From Melitaea cinxia (taxonomy: Eukaryota > Arthropoda > Insecta > Lepidoptera > Nymphalidae), in contig NC_059396.1 of NCBI RefSeq assembly GCF_905220565.1, positions 12,977,706 to 13,041,705 of the forward strand: a DNA stretch of 64,000 nucleotides, in the 5' to 3' direction. The stretch's first letter is position 1, and each line of letters starts with the position of its first letter. Of the stretch, positions 12,944-27,307 are shown piece by piece. The notes beneath the pieces were generated by a model. It ran no database searches. It saw only the letters and a list, made by a program, of their open reading frames with translations, and was not told the origin of the DNA. The translations under genes were made by a program, and so were the position numbers.

Positions 12944-15900
12944 TTTATTATCTTTTATTTATTATTTTTTTTCTGTGGTGTTTTTTTTAATTTTATTTTT
13001 TTATTTTTCTTCTTAATGAATACTTCTTGCACTGTTTGCCTCGCTATATGGAAACACTTACTCATGACCATGGGTTGACTGGAAAAAATCCCTTTCAGAG
13101 ATAAGTCCACCTTTGCCATAAACCTTACTATTATTTTATTTCTATATGTATTTTTGAGTGCAATAAAGTATATATTAAGCTTACTACAATCGAAAGATAT
13201 AACGCTAAAATCAAAAATGGTCGAATTTATTCTTAGGTGACACATTTACACCGCGCGACATGTTACCAATTGCAACAAAATTACTACAAAAGGGTATGTT
13301 TTCAAATATCTTTGTCTAGGTTTATTGTGACTATCCAGCCTGCCTTGACTGGGGTACTAAATATATTAGGATACAACTTTTATAAATTACAGCGTGCATG
13401 TATTCTTATAACCTAGAGCTCGGGTTCTTTTTTATAATTTTTGTATTTGCGTATTTTCTTTTACCAAACCATACCAACAAATTTTCCATAAAATAATTCC
13501 ATATTTTTGTTACTTTTTTTTCAGTCGATGAACCAGGAAGTAAGTATTGGTTATAGTTTTAACATTATGTGTTTATAAAATTAAAATTTGAAATATTTAT
13601 ATTGTTTGAATAAGGTGGAAGAGGTTTCGTAAGTTCGGTAAGATCTCCAGAAGAACTCGCAGATAAATTATATGAAGCCTTCTGTAAGAAAATTATATTG
13701 TTTTTATTAAGATTTTATTATTTTTTGTATGGATTTAATACATTTTATTCGTTTTTTTTTGCAGTTATGACAACAAAAAGAATTGTTATTTTAAAAGGTA
13801 GTAAAGGTTTTAGATGTCTCTTATCTCGGTACAACATATAAATGTACAATAACTTAATTTCAGATATTGATATATCTGGGATAGATGCACTCCAAGCCTT
13901 AGCTCTAAGCGGAGAAAGTAAGCAACAAGTTCATAATTTACATATTATTATTTATTTTACTAAAATATAACGCAGTATAATATAACGCTAAACTTTTAAC
14001 AACATTATTAAATAATAACTATGTATAATGAATTAACTAAACCATGGTACAATCGATATCATTTAATAATAATAACAATAATAATTGTTTATTTGCAAGA
14101 ACATGTTGTTGAAGTTGTACAAGATTAACATTAGTATAATCCAAACATATTCTACCTTACGGTGTGCAAATATTAAATATCAATTTGGTTCAATACTTTA
14201 TATTTTTAACATTAACTGTAGATTATTTATCATTGAATTATTTATACATTATTAGTATACGATATAATTTCTTCCTAAAACGTATATAATTAATATTACC
14301 ATAATTGAAATGTTTCTTATATGTCACGTTTAACTATCTCTAAGGTCATCATTTAATTTGAATAACATACGAGTATGTAGTTGCAGAAAATAATCAAGAA
14401 GAATTGGACTCTAATGATAGCATAAGCGAGCCAACCGCGTATTTAAGAGGTAGGTATTTATTACTTACTAGCTTCTACCCGCGGCTTCGCTCGCATTGAT
14501 TTTTTTAAATGTAAAGTACCTTACTTCTAATACCTTCAAGAATATGTGTACAAAGTTACATGATTATCGGTTAAGTAGTTTTTTTGTGAAACCGAAACAA
14601 ACAAACTTACATTCACATTTATAATATTAGTAGGGATAAATATTATAAATATGGAAATTAGTGATTAGCATAATATTTTTGTCACTTGTGACAGTATCAA
14701 ACATAAAACGTTTCTACATAGATGAGATAATTAATGTAATATATTTTGTTTATTTTCTCCTTCAAAATTCCACATCTTTATTACAGGACAATTTGTAAAA
14801 ATCCAGGACAAGCCAAAAGAAAGTAAATATACACGTAAGTAATTTTTATAAAGTCGTATTATATAAATTATTTATTCGTCCCTTTGATCGCTAAATTTAG
14901 GTCGATTGATAAAAATTACCTAATCATACGAAATGACATGAAAAAGTTGAACTCGAATGAAAGCGGTCTTCGTCTTCCCCTCTCGTTTCAAGTTGAAGAT
15001 TTAAAGGCGTTATACAAATATAATCTTATTATCTTTGTAATCAACTCACACGTTAGCAACTTTACTCGTATAAAAATTTACGGATAATTCCATATGTTAT
15101 CTTATCAAATAAAATAATTTTCCTCCTTTTGTGCATTGCATTCTTAATGATCGTAGCGTGATATTACATAGTCTTATTATTACTATTTATAGCCTTTCTC
15201 GAAAAATTAGTTGTTTTTCGCAACAAAAGAAATTATATTAATGCAAAGCAGTATTTATACACATATGAGTTCACACCATTTTCGGCGCTAACTTGGTGGA
15301 GGTCTATGCCCAGCGGTGGACTGCGACAGACTGAAGTGATGTAAGCAGTATTATCTCAGATAGGCGCAATTAAACCAAACATGTTCTTCAGTTTCATAGT
15401 AATAGTTTAGACAAATATTCAGAGTTTTAACATCAATATTCTTTATGTTCCGTCATCGTAATTTTATCGTATTTTTAACGTTATTAATCGTATTATTAAA
15501 TCGTAGTTTTAACGTTATAATCGATGTTCTGTGTAAGTTTATGCAGCCACAAAACGCAGCCTTATAAAGCTGTTATGCACTCACTGCCCGCGAGTTGAGA
15601 TTTTTGACAGAAACTTGAGGGTAGTTGCAATTAGGAGTTGCACACATGATCGCGCCGCGAACCCACGTCGCCTAACCTGACGCGACCGCCACTGCAGGTT
15701 TTTTAAACGGATGTGCTATTGTGGAATACCACGAACTCTTAGCATCTTCTCAACTCCAAGACTTTGGATGTGATGTGCAGAACCCAACCAGCTGGTGTGC
15801 CCAATCGATAGTGGAAGTCATTATCGATTCTCTAAGATACGTGAGTGCAGTCTATTTTGTTGCTGCGTGCCTATTAACGTCTTGAACATCGATTCCATCG

Positions 15901-18900
15901 GCAGATTATTCCTGGTCTGACCCAAATGTAGTAAAAAGCCACCTACCGCCATATAACATAGCGATAAGACCGCCTTTGTGCATATTATTTTTTTTTGTAA
16001 CTTTTTTATTTTTTAGGATAACTATGTACTATAACTTTTATGCACAATAAAGTATATTTCTTCTTCTTCTTCTACCGTTTTCTTTGTTGAGGTGCATTTG
16101 CTACACTTTATATAAATTATAATATTTATATAATATAATATTTATAAATTTGTAAAATAATACATTTTCTTTCCGTAGTTTTATTAAAAATAAAATATCG
16201 TTTTAAATTTAATTTACAGTCGTAACAAAGACTGTTGGTAGAGAACGCAATGAAGCGAAGCGAAGAGGTAATTTATCGATATATAATTCAACATGAAAAA
16301 TCTATGCTATTTTCTTGCAACGAAAATTAATAAATGGGGAGTATTTTAAAAATACAAGCAAAAGTCCAGTCATTAAAAATTTTAAAAATATAACTTTGTG
16401 AAAATAGACTAGTGAAGTTGGATTTTACGTACCTATATAGCTTATTTTTTTAACCGACTTCCAAAAAAGGAGGAGGTTCTCAATTCGACTGTATTTTTTT
16501 TTTTTTTTATGTATGTTACATCAGAACTTTTGACCGGGTAGACCGATTTCGACAAATTTTGTTTTAATCGAAAGGTGGTGTGTGCCAATTGGTCCCATTT
16601 AAATTTATTTGAGATCTAACAACTACTTTTCGAGTTATATCTAATAATGCGTATTTACTTGACGCTTTTTTCGTCGACCTACGTTGTATTATACCGCATA
16701 ACTTTCTATTAGATGTACCGATTTTGATAATTCTTTTTTTGTTGGAAAGGGGATATCCCTAGTTTGATACTGTGATAAGGAAACCAGGATCTGATGATGG
16801 GATCCCAGAGAAATCGAGGAAAACTCTCGAAAATCCGCAATAACTTTTTACTGGGTATACCGATTTTGATAATTTTTAATTTAATCGAAAGATGATGTTT
16901 ATCATGTGGTCGCGTTTAAATTTTATCGAGATCTGATAACTACTTTTTGAGTAATCTTTGATAACGCGTAGTTACTTGACTATTTTTTCGTCGATCTACG
17001 TTGTATTACTTGTCGATGTAATTGAAGTCGGTTTTTTTTTTCGTTTGCGAGCAAACACAATTATGTCTGTGAAAAGTTAACATCGGTTTAAGAGTCGTAA
17101 ATTTGGTTACGTTTGTTTAAAGGTCCCAATGAACATTTTTAGTTAACCTTTTTCCTTCAGCAGTTTGGGTGTTTTTTTTTTTTTTGTAAATCCAATAACA
17201 TTGTACCGACAAAAGTATCTCTGTTGCGCACTCGACGAATTTGCATTAAATTTACATACTTTTGCAATAAAAAAACGAAACAAATATTCTACGTCACTAA
17301 ACTTCAAAATGAAGTGATAAATTAAATAAGCTGTCAATATAGAACCCAGATTCATTGCCTTTGATGCACTTTATTACTTTATTGAACAGAATTCGAAGCA
17401 CAGACAATAATAACATTTTGTATTCGAGAAGAAAGCGCTTGTATTAGGGCTATTAACATGTAAATTTAGAATTTTATTTATAACTTTACCTTAATTTTTT
17501 TGTATTTCAATATATTTATTTATATACTAACAAAATTAAAAATATATAACTTACAATTTTAAGGTATTGCTCTTGCTAAAAAGCTAAAAAAAGAAAGAAA
17601 TTTAATAATAAACAAGCAGCGAAGAAACGAAAAGAGAGAAAAGAAAAATGACGAAAATAGTAATAGACACCATAAAAAGGAAAAAGTGAACGAGAGTAAT
17701 AAAAGTAAAGTACAACCAACTGAACGAAGTCAAAAAGGTAGGCCGGTAAACGGTATTTATAATACTTATAGCAATTTAGACGAATTTTATGAAGTGATGC
17801 GCCTTTTATAAGACCCGGTGCGGCTCTTTACACCTGTTTAAGAACAAATTGATTCGGTCAAGTAAAATAAACAATTAATATAATATTTTTTTAATAATTT
17901 GATTGATATAAAAACATTTTTAATATTTTATATATTATATCGTTATAACAACAAAAGCTGTGAGTATCGAACCATCACAGCAATTCTAGACAGTTTTAAA
18001 ACTGCTAATCTGAAGTTAAACAATTGTAAAAAAATGCACGCCGTATAATAGAAAATATTTAATGTAGTACAAATTGCATGGGCAACTAAGAGCCCGTGGA
18101 TGTTGTGAATATAATAATAATAATATAATTTTTCTTATTTTATTATATTAACAGAACTCTCAAAATGTCGTTGGCAGTATATATGTCAAAACGCTACCAA
18201 TCTAGACTCTTGTCGCCTTCAGACTGCTTGTGGTTTAGAAAATTCAAAAGTTACAACAGAAGGTATGTGACATGTGTTTTTGTTTAAACTTTTATATTGA
18301 AATGATTTCAAAATACTGTAACACAGAATGCTGTGTTTATTTATAGATATTCAATATATTATATTTTTTTTTGTTTACCAACACATTCGTTAGTTATGTC
18401 GTACAACTTAGCGTGGTTTTTTTTTACAATTTTAAAGCCTTGTTAAGTGATACTGTAAAGACACAAACAAAATATTAGTTTAAAATTATTATGTGCTCAG
18501 TACGAAATAAGAAGCAGATAAAATAAATTAAAAAAAAACTAACTACTGGCATAACTCAGTTTAAAGAAATATCTATAAGCATGTGCAGTTCTTTTGCCGT
18601 GTGGTGTCGGCCGAGTAGAATAGCACCACCCCCTTTCTTCCCGTGGGGGTCGTAAAAGGCGACCGAGGGATAAACTTGGCTCAAAATCATCAGGGTCCTG
18701 GAGAAGGAAAACTTCATTTGAAACCCAGAATGGGGTCTCCGTCAAGCATTCGTGGCATAGCTCTAAAATGTGAAAGACTCCTGGAGCCGAACTGGCTTCA
18801 GACGTATCGACTCGTCGTTCCTGTGGGCCTAGCCAGTGAGGTCGAGATGGTGCCGCAGAGTTTAGGCAACTCTGCGTTTTCCTGAAGTGTCCTAGGCGAC

Positions 18901-21900
18901 ACAGTGTCTGTCTGACTCTGTCTAAATCGACTGCAATAGACGGACTAAGGCCAACGATGTTGTGCAGTTCTTACACGTATAGGCAGTCAGTGAAATTAAA
19001 GATCGTTTAATTTTTTTTAAAGTTTTCAACTTACAATATGCCTTTAGTTGTCTCCCGAGAAGTCGATAGTCAAATAGAAGTTGTTGTCACAATATAAAGG
19101 AAAATATAATTTGAATATTGAACTTTATTCATATTTTACTTGTGTGACTTTCGGTTGTAAGCGAATATTTGGTCATAGTCACGTACAGTACAGAAGTCAG
19201 ACAGTAAATAATACATATGTTTACAGATATTGCTGTCAAACACAAAGGAGACAAGCAACCATTGACGTTAGTACAATTTCGAAAAATGTGTAAGTATCTT
19301 TCGTAATAGAAAAAAGTTATTATTAATTTAGAAATCAACTTATTATGAGCAGAAAACTAATTAAGAACTTATAAGACAGATAAAGTAAAAATACCAATTA
19401 TTCAGTAGGATTATCACCCGTGGATGAGGAAGTAGAGAAAATATGTAAGTAAAATACAGTCATCTCAATGTACTAATTTATTGTGATACCAAAAAATAAC
19501 TTTAATATTATTTTGATGTTACAGTAGAATCTCGACATTTACTCTTAAATCCAACTAATAGCGGTGAGTAATAAAATTAATAGAATGAATCATTAACTTC
19601 CTTAATAGTTTATGAACGAGATAATTTTAGGGCCCATCAAAAATGTTAATCAAATGTTAGGTTAGTTAAATACTTAATATTTTACAACATCAAACGATGT
19701 GAAGATTACATTAACCAAAATAGTCATATAAGACGTAGGATAACGTTTTGCAAACGTAGGATGAATGATTTTTTATAAATGTTTAAGTTTGTTTCGAAAT
19801 TATTTTGCTAAGTATCAACAATTACATATATATTATGATGTTGCTGCATTTTGCCATTTTATTATCACTTTAAATTTTCTAATTTCTTTATTTTATCTAT
19901 TAATTAAGTAAAATCATTTGTATGTTCCATTAGCAAATGAGAAAAACGTCTTATTTTTAATATATATTATCGTCTTATTTTTATTATTATGACACTTGTT
20001 ACACCCATGGAAACAACTAGAAACAATAACTAAGTAATACTTTATCATGTAACGTGTTTTAGTATCTATTTTTTTTAAATCAACGTTACTTTTTATAACT
20101 TAGTAAATAAATAGCACTGTGCCTTATCAAAATAATTGAGGCTTTTTACAAGCATGCTCTAATTGTAGATAAATACAATAAATAAGTAGATATATTTCAA
20201 TATAAATTTTACTTTCGTTTTTTGTAGATGCTATTATTAAGGCGGAAGCTTTATCCGAGTACTTTAACAAGATCATTCTTTTGGACAGTTTTGGTAAGGA
20301 AATAAATACTAACATATGACGTACATATATAACAAATAATAAAAACATTCGTAACGCTTGAATTAAACAGCAATTTACAAATTTCATACTTTTTTACAAT
20401 CTTCTAATATATAAAATTCTCGTGTCATGGTGTTAAACATTGAACTCCTCCGAAGCGGCTCGACCGATTTTAATAAAATTTTGTGGGCATATCGGGTAGG
20501 TCTGAGAATCGGCCAACATCTATTTTTCATACCCCTAAGTTATAAGGGGGGGGGATTAAGCGGGTTAATAACATATATGGCAAAACAACGTTTACGGGTC
20601 AGCTAGTATTAATGTAAAAAATCTGTACAATTTGTTCGTCTATATCTTATTCGCTTACTTTACTATCGGAAATTTGATGTGTTAATTTATACGCGAAAGA
20701 AACAGCAATGCTGAAGGCTAGTTTAAGAAAAAAATAAACAAAATACACTTTATTCAAGTAGGCAATAAAAGTAAATTTAAATTGTCACTTAGCAATAATG
20801 TATTATCGTTAATGAGAAGCTATGCGACGTTTCGGAATACAAATTCTGCTAAAAGGGTCGACAAGACACTCTACAATTACTCTTAAAAAGAAATATTTTA
20901 AATTATGTTTCAAATTAGCATGGGTCTTCTGCTACATACAAGTTTATTTGATAAAATTGCTATAAAAATGGCTAATTATTTATAATAAAAACTTGACATT
21001 CTTGCTGTTTCCGACATTATTAATGAAATTGACTTTTAGTAACCGTAACGGCTAAGTCAAACAATGTGTATATTTGGCCTAATGATACGCACACGACAAT
21101 TGATGCTACAGAACAACAGGAAGACATAAAAGATGCTGAAAGCGCCGGTAAGTAATATGATTGATGGATTGATTGAGCCTATAACATCCCACTGCAGGGC
21201 CTCATTCACCAAGGCCTCTTTCTCTGTGTAGGAGAAGGTAAGTAATATAATCATGTTTAATTTCACTCAATTTATTAAACGTAATAATACTCTTTTCTAC
21301 TTGCCCGTTTATTCATGTTCATTTTAGTTTTTAATTTTTAAATTTTTCAATTTGCATTGCACGTGTTTCAATTTCATATTTTTCTTAGATTTTGGATGTT
21401 TGGATTTCCGGTTTGAAATATTGCTTAATTTTTGCTTTCTACTTCTTGCATGTGTTAGTAGTTAGTGCAAACTGGACTGATATATACGTTATCTTGTTAT
21501 TAATTATTATTGTATGTTTATATGTTATGTTATTATGTTAAATAAGTAATATATTCATATAAAAGATAGTCGTCCCTCGCATATTCACTCGTAAAATTTC
21601 GATACTCGCCAGATTGATTAAGATTCGTCAGAATATTTACGGCTCTATACAGTAAGCTGGTAATGTTTTAATATTTCTAGCAATTCATCTACTGCAAAAT
21701 AATTTTACGAGATATTTCAGTCTTGTCAGTTGTAATAACGTGATTGCAATTGAAATTTTTATTTGTATTGAAAGTGTTATTAAAACTAATTGATAGGTAC
21801 AATTACTAGTATTAATTTATTATTTTGTCATATTTATTAATTGCTTCCAATATTAAAACAAAATATAGCCGAGGGCAAAAGATGAATGCAGCAGTGGTTA

Positions 21901-24900
21901 CTACAAAAAAATACTGCAATTACAATTATCACAAATGTAACATCCATCTCAATTGTAATTAATCATTAAGAAAATATTAAACGTTATTGTAAAATATTTC
22001 CTTTTTAACACCAACATGAAAAAGGAAAGTAATATTACTTTTGACATATTATTTCATTGCATGAAGAACAAAAAAAAAACCGCTTTTTTTACTTGAATCA
22101 TAATCGTTTTTGAACAAGCAGTTATATATTTTAACATGCTGTGCCTTATGCCTTATGGTTTTACCCGCATTTATTTGTGGGAAAAACTTACTAAAATATT
22201 ATATAGCCAAATAGCCTTCTTTGGTAAATGGACTATCCAACATAAAAAAAAATTTGCAATTAAAACCAATATTTCCAGATATTAGGGAGTTTAAACAAAT
22301 AAACAAACTTCAGATATATAATATTAGTATATTCAGCTTTATAATGTTATAATATAAGTATATTTATCAGGCAGTTTCCAAGTATATGTAGATGGCTTTA
22401 ATTATTCTGCCGTAACACTTAATTCGACGACACACACACACTGGATTCACTGTAATAGTGTCTAAAATAGAAAATGTTAAGATAGATATCAGTTATTTTA
22501 ATACCCTATATAGTTAAGTACGATTAAAATAAAGATAGATAATAAATGTTAGCGTTACATTATTTTATAACCCTTAATTATCTTTCAGAAACAACAATCC
22601 GATGCCCAATCAAGGAAGGTAATGAATGAAAAAATTTGCAAAATACATTAAAATTGAATCTTGAATAAATAAAGCTTTATAGATTTATCGTTATACAATT
22701 TATATTTAATCCATATTCCATAAATTGACTGTAAATTAAATTATTTTTAAGTAAAAGATTAGAGTTTTATGATTCAATTGGCTGAAAGTCCTGTGGGATT
22801 CCCCACTGGAGACATTTTAGGAACCCTAAAAAAGGACGAACTTCGCTCAATTCAAACTTTTGTCTTTATTTAAACCCCTTAGGGAAAGAGTTTTACACTT
22901 CTTTTGAAGACATCTAAGCCATAAATAACAAAATGTGGATGCTTTTAGATGTGGTACACGTATTGATTTGTTACTTATACGAAAACTCAAACCCAGGCTT
23001 TCTGATTAGTTCTCATTATGAGCTTAAGGCTGGAGGATCAGAATAAAGATATAATAATATAATTAATAAATATTACATATAAAGACTTATTAATATTATT
23101 TTAACAAAGTATTAATTAGTTATATTTATTAATTTTGTTCATTTGAAATACATGAGCAAGTTAAGAAAAATAAATTTATTTCAAATTGAAATAACATTTT
23201 GTTCTATTTCATAGAATATTTTTTTATAAAAATATAAAATCTTTAAGACATGATTAGGCATAGGCACATAGTACAGTATTAATAAATACAAACAAAAAAA
23301 ATATAACAATAATGTTTGAATATGTTGTTCTTGTTCAAATAGTAGAAAATATTGTAGCATTGATACGTTAAAACAATAAGCATATTTAAAGGTGAAAGGT
23401 TACACGAGCTTTCATTGAGACTTCTGTTTATTGAATGTCGGACAAGGCCAACATTGACACGACCATTCAGTTCTCAGCTACGCCGGAATCGGTTGACACT
23501 ATTTTCCCATTCAGCCTTTTATACCGCAACAACAAAGCTTTAGTTTCTATCGAGGAAACTTTAAAATCAAAGTTGCCACTTAAAAGTTGCGAATAAGGAA
23601 TACAGTTTAATCTTTTTATCTGTTGATTTAAGAGTTATGTTTCTTTTTATTTATCAATGTAGTGGACGTGAAACTTTAATTAACGTACTTACTACTAGAT
23701 CGTTTATTAAACTTTTTCGTAAATAAGATTACTTAAAAAGGGTCAAAATTATACAAAATCACCATAAGTTTTGTGGAGCCTCTGAAAAGTGTACAAAAAG
23801 CATGTTATAAATCAAGTAATGATATCGATTTAAATTACTATAGCTCTATATTCGTTTTATTATTATTTAATTAAAAGAAAATTTAATTTCATTGTCATTA
23901 CGCATTCATTATGCTACATAAATGAGGTCTGCAGTCCACCGGCTGCTGGTTAGAACGTGAAACACTAGAATAATTTGATTGAGTGACATTTCAATTTGAC
24001 TTGTGCCGGAGTTTGTTATACTAGTGCAACTCAGTTCTAAACGCAGTCATGCAGTTGACGGAAACAATTACAAGCTTAAGCTGTTTGTTAATGGCAAGGG
24101 TATGTATTTAAAACTTCTTTACGTTTACTAAATATTAACTAAAATTAAGACATCTACTTAAAAAGTATGAAAAAATATGAGACTTGGCGACGTCGTATAC
24201 AACTATTGGTATCGTTAGTATAATAGGGATTTTCGATGTTTGTTTTTCGATGAAAGCTATACGAAACTGTTATTTTATAATCGGTTATGCAGCAGGTGAA
24301 TACACCCAATTACATTTTGATCAAGCGGTAGAGAGGGCGGCGGGCGGCGGGCGGGCGTGCCCACGGCAGCGCGTGCGGTCGCCCTAACTAGATTATTGGC
24401 CGGCGGCAGGCCGAACACGACTATAAACCCTAACCACAGTCTATAAATACATAGTTTTCTAATTGTCTAGCAAAAGCTAAATTGTAGCTTATTAATATAA
24501 ATCTTGATTCTTATAGTTGTCACAGCAGTCGTTTATTATGATTATTACATGCAAAAAGCACAACAGGTAATATAACGTCGTTTAATAGTATCGTAATCGT
24601 TTTATAGTAATCGTAATTTATTTTATATAATAAAAGTGTTATAGACGATATAAAAGCAAGTTTTATAGTTATTAAAGGCAAATTGTACATATCATACACT
24701 AAAGAGGATATTTCGAATTCGTAAGCGAGTTTTCGAAAAGTAATAACTATTATCTCAGTTTCCGAAACATACAAAAGCGAACAAAAAACATGAAAGAGAG
24801 CATCTAGCGTATTTATTTTTTTGGAATACGATTTGGCTTGTACACAATTCATAGTATGGTTGTAGCGTAGATAGATCCGCCTCGGTGCCGCCACGCAAAT

Positions 24901-27274
24901 AATTCGATACAGGCTCATCAGCGTCCTTACGACGTTAGGGCTGAACCCTCACGTTATTAAAGAATATTAATTTGAAATTGCGACGTTTATTTGCAACGTG
25001 AAATTGAAAATATCACAAGGTAATTAGTTGTTTAATTTGGTCACACGGTTAATTACTACAGCGGTGTTCTTGCTCTACATAATGGAGATTATTGTTAGCA
25101 TAATTTATAACTCACAAAGTTAATTTCAAGGTCTCAATATGCAGCGATAGTAATATTTTCATGTCACGTTATATTATTTAACGTAATACCTGTAAATATT
25201 ATGAACCTAGGTATAACACTGTAACATTACGAAATAAATTTGTATTAGCCATTAGAAACTTGTTAAGACAATAAATAATTAAACATTTTATCAATTACAA
25301 ACAAATTTTATTTCAAAGTAACAGTAAATTATCAATTTTTGATTATCCAAAATGCACATACTATAGTTGAAAAACAGCCTGTTGAGTAGCTGTATCCTTA
25401 ATGTCACGGAGACGATGCCGCAGGCGATACAAGAATTCGATAAGCAATAAAAACTTATTCGATTTCACCGGCTCAAAGCATCTTTTCATAGCGTACAAGA
25501 GAAGCCGTTGGCTCATTGTAGATCTAAAAGTGCATTACTGCGAGCTGCGGACGTGAGATCGATTCCACCTAGAGTCTATTCATGATAGCGCTAAGAACCT
25601 TACCTATGAACGCACTCTTTATTTGCAAAAATATATTTTTTTAAGATTTAATATCTAATATTAAAAGAGTATATTATTTTGAAATTTAATATATTGTTAA
25701 ACCGTATAAACGGTTATTGATACACATAAACGGTTATATATACTTTTACTTCATATTTAGAACTAACTGAAATATACAAAAACGTGTCAACTTAGACATA
25801 ATACGCGTGCAATCGATGTGCTAAAATAAAAGATATAACTATCGTACTTATGGGATATTACCAACTATATGCACCGGTCCTAGTGTTAATAAAATACAAA
25901 CAATTTAATAATAGGAATAGACAGTAAGAGGGAAATGCTAGCCAATATTGGCAATCATCGCTCAAGATATTCACTATGGCCTGTTGCAGTCGCGTTTATT
26001 TTCAAAAAGTAACAACGGCGGTAGCGACGCGGAAATTCTGATAGTGAAACATTGAAATACGATGTTTCTTTGTTACCTTTCGGACGGCAGGAAAACAAAT
26101 AACTATGTTTTAAATTTATTTTTCATGTGTATGTATGTAATAAACACTTTTAAAGCTATGCATTTTTACTTACAGAAATTTCTTTTTACTCAATAGCGGA
26201 ATAAAGTAAAAATTAAATTAAATAGCTCCATTTTTAACCGACTTAAAAAAATGAAGAGGTTACTCAATTCGACCATATATATATATTATGTATGTTCGGG
26301 GATAACTTCGTCGTTAATGAACCGATTATGATAATTCTTTTTTATTGAAAAGGAGATATCCTTAGTATGGTACTAAAAGGAAACCAGGATCTGATGGTGG
26401 AATCCCAGGGAAATCGAGGGAAACCCTCGAAAGTCCGCATAACTTCTTACTGGGAGTACCGATTTTGATGATTTTTAATTTAATCAAAAGCCGATGTTTA
26501 CCATTTGGTCACATTAAAATTTCATTGAGATCTGATTACAAGTTGTGGAGTAATCTTTGATAATGCGTATTTACTTGACTATTTTTTCGTCTACCTACGT
26601 TGTATTACTTGTCGATGTAATTGAAGTCGGTTTTATTTCGTTTGCCAGCAAACACAATTATATTTTATAAATTTAATAAGTGGCTAAGTAGGACTTTAAT
26701 AACAACTTAAAGGGTTCAGTTAACGGAACCTAAATAAACTAAGCATACACACTTTTGAAAGGGGTCGACCTAAATTCAGCAAAAGGTTTGTTTCATTTCA
26801 TTTTAATGGCAGCGTTGATATTATGAGAGTTCATTGTTTAAATAGCTTCTCTTTTAATGAAAAATCCTCTTTGACATCAAGACATCTTTTTTCCAAAAAA
26901 ACTGTTGTGAATTTGACAGCTAGTCGAAAAGAAAAAGCACAAAATACGCTGTTTTTTTATTTTCATTTTTAAATAGGTTTTTTTTTTATTGAATATAGTT
27001 TTTTTCTTTTTATTTTAGATCTTTTAATATTTTTGTTACCTTAGTCAACCGCTAATGTCCAGACTTATTTATAAAAAATTGACTTATTTTTACACGCTTT
27101 TTACTAGCTTCACCTGTATGTTAGTAAATCTTCTTACACTGTTTGCCTCGCTATATAAAACACTTGCTCATGACCATGGGTTGACTGGAAGAAATCTCTT
27201 TCAGAGATAAGTCCACCTTTGCCATAAACATTATTATTATGTTGTTTTTACATTATTTTTTGAGTGCAATAAAG

Positions 27275-27307
<33 letters not shown>

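Noticed and set aside
15698..15840. Exon-like segment with acceptor cactgcag, 143 open bases and donor GTGAGT
   Set aside because: It would enter in phase 1 but leave in phase 0, which breaks the frame to exon 11 of the microexon gene, and it sits in a block ending with a LINE-type aataaa and ttc tail. I treat it as retroelement.
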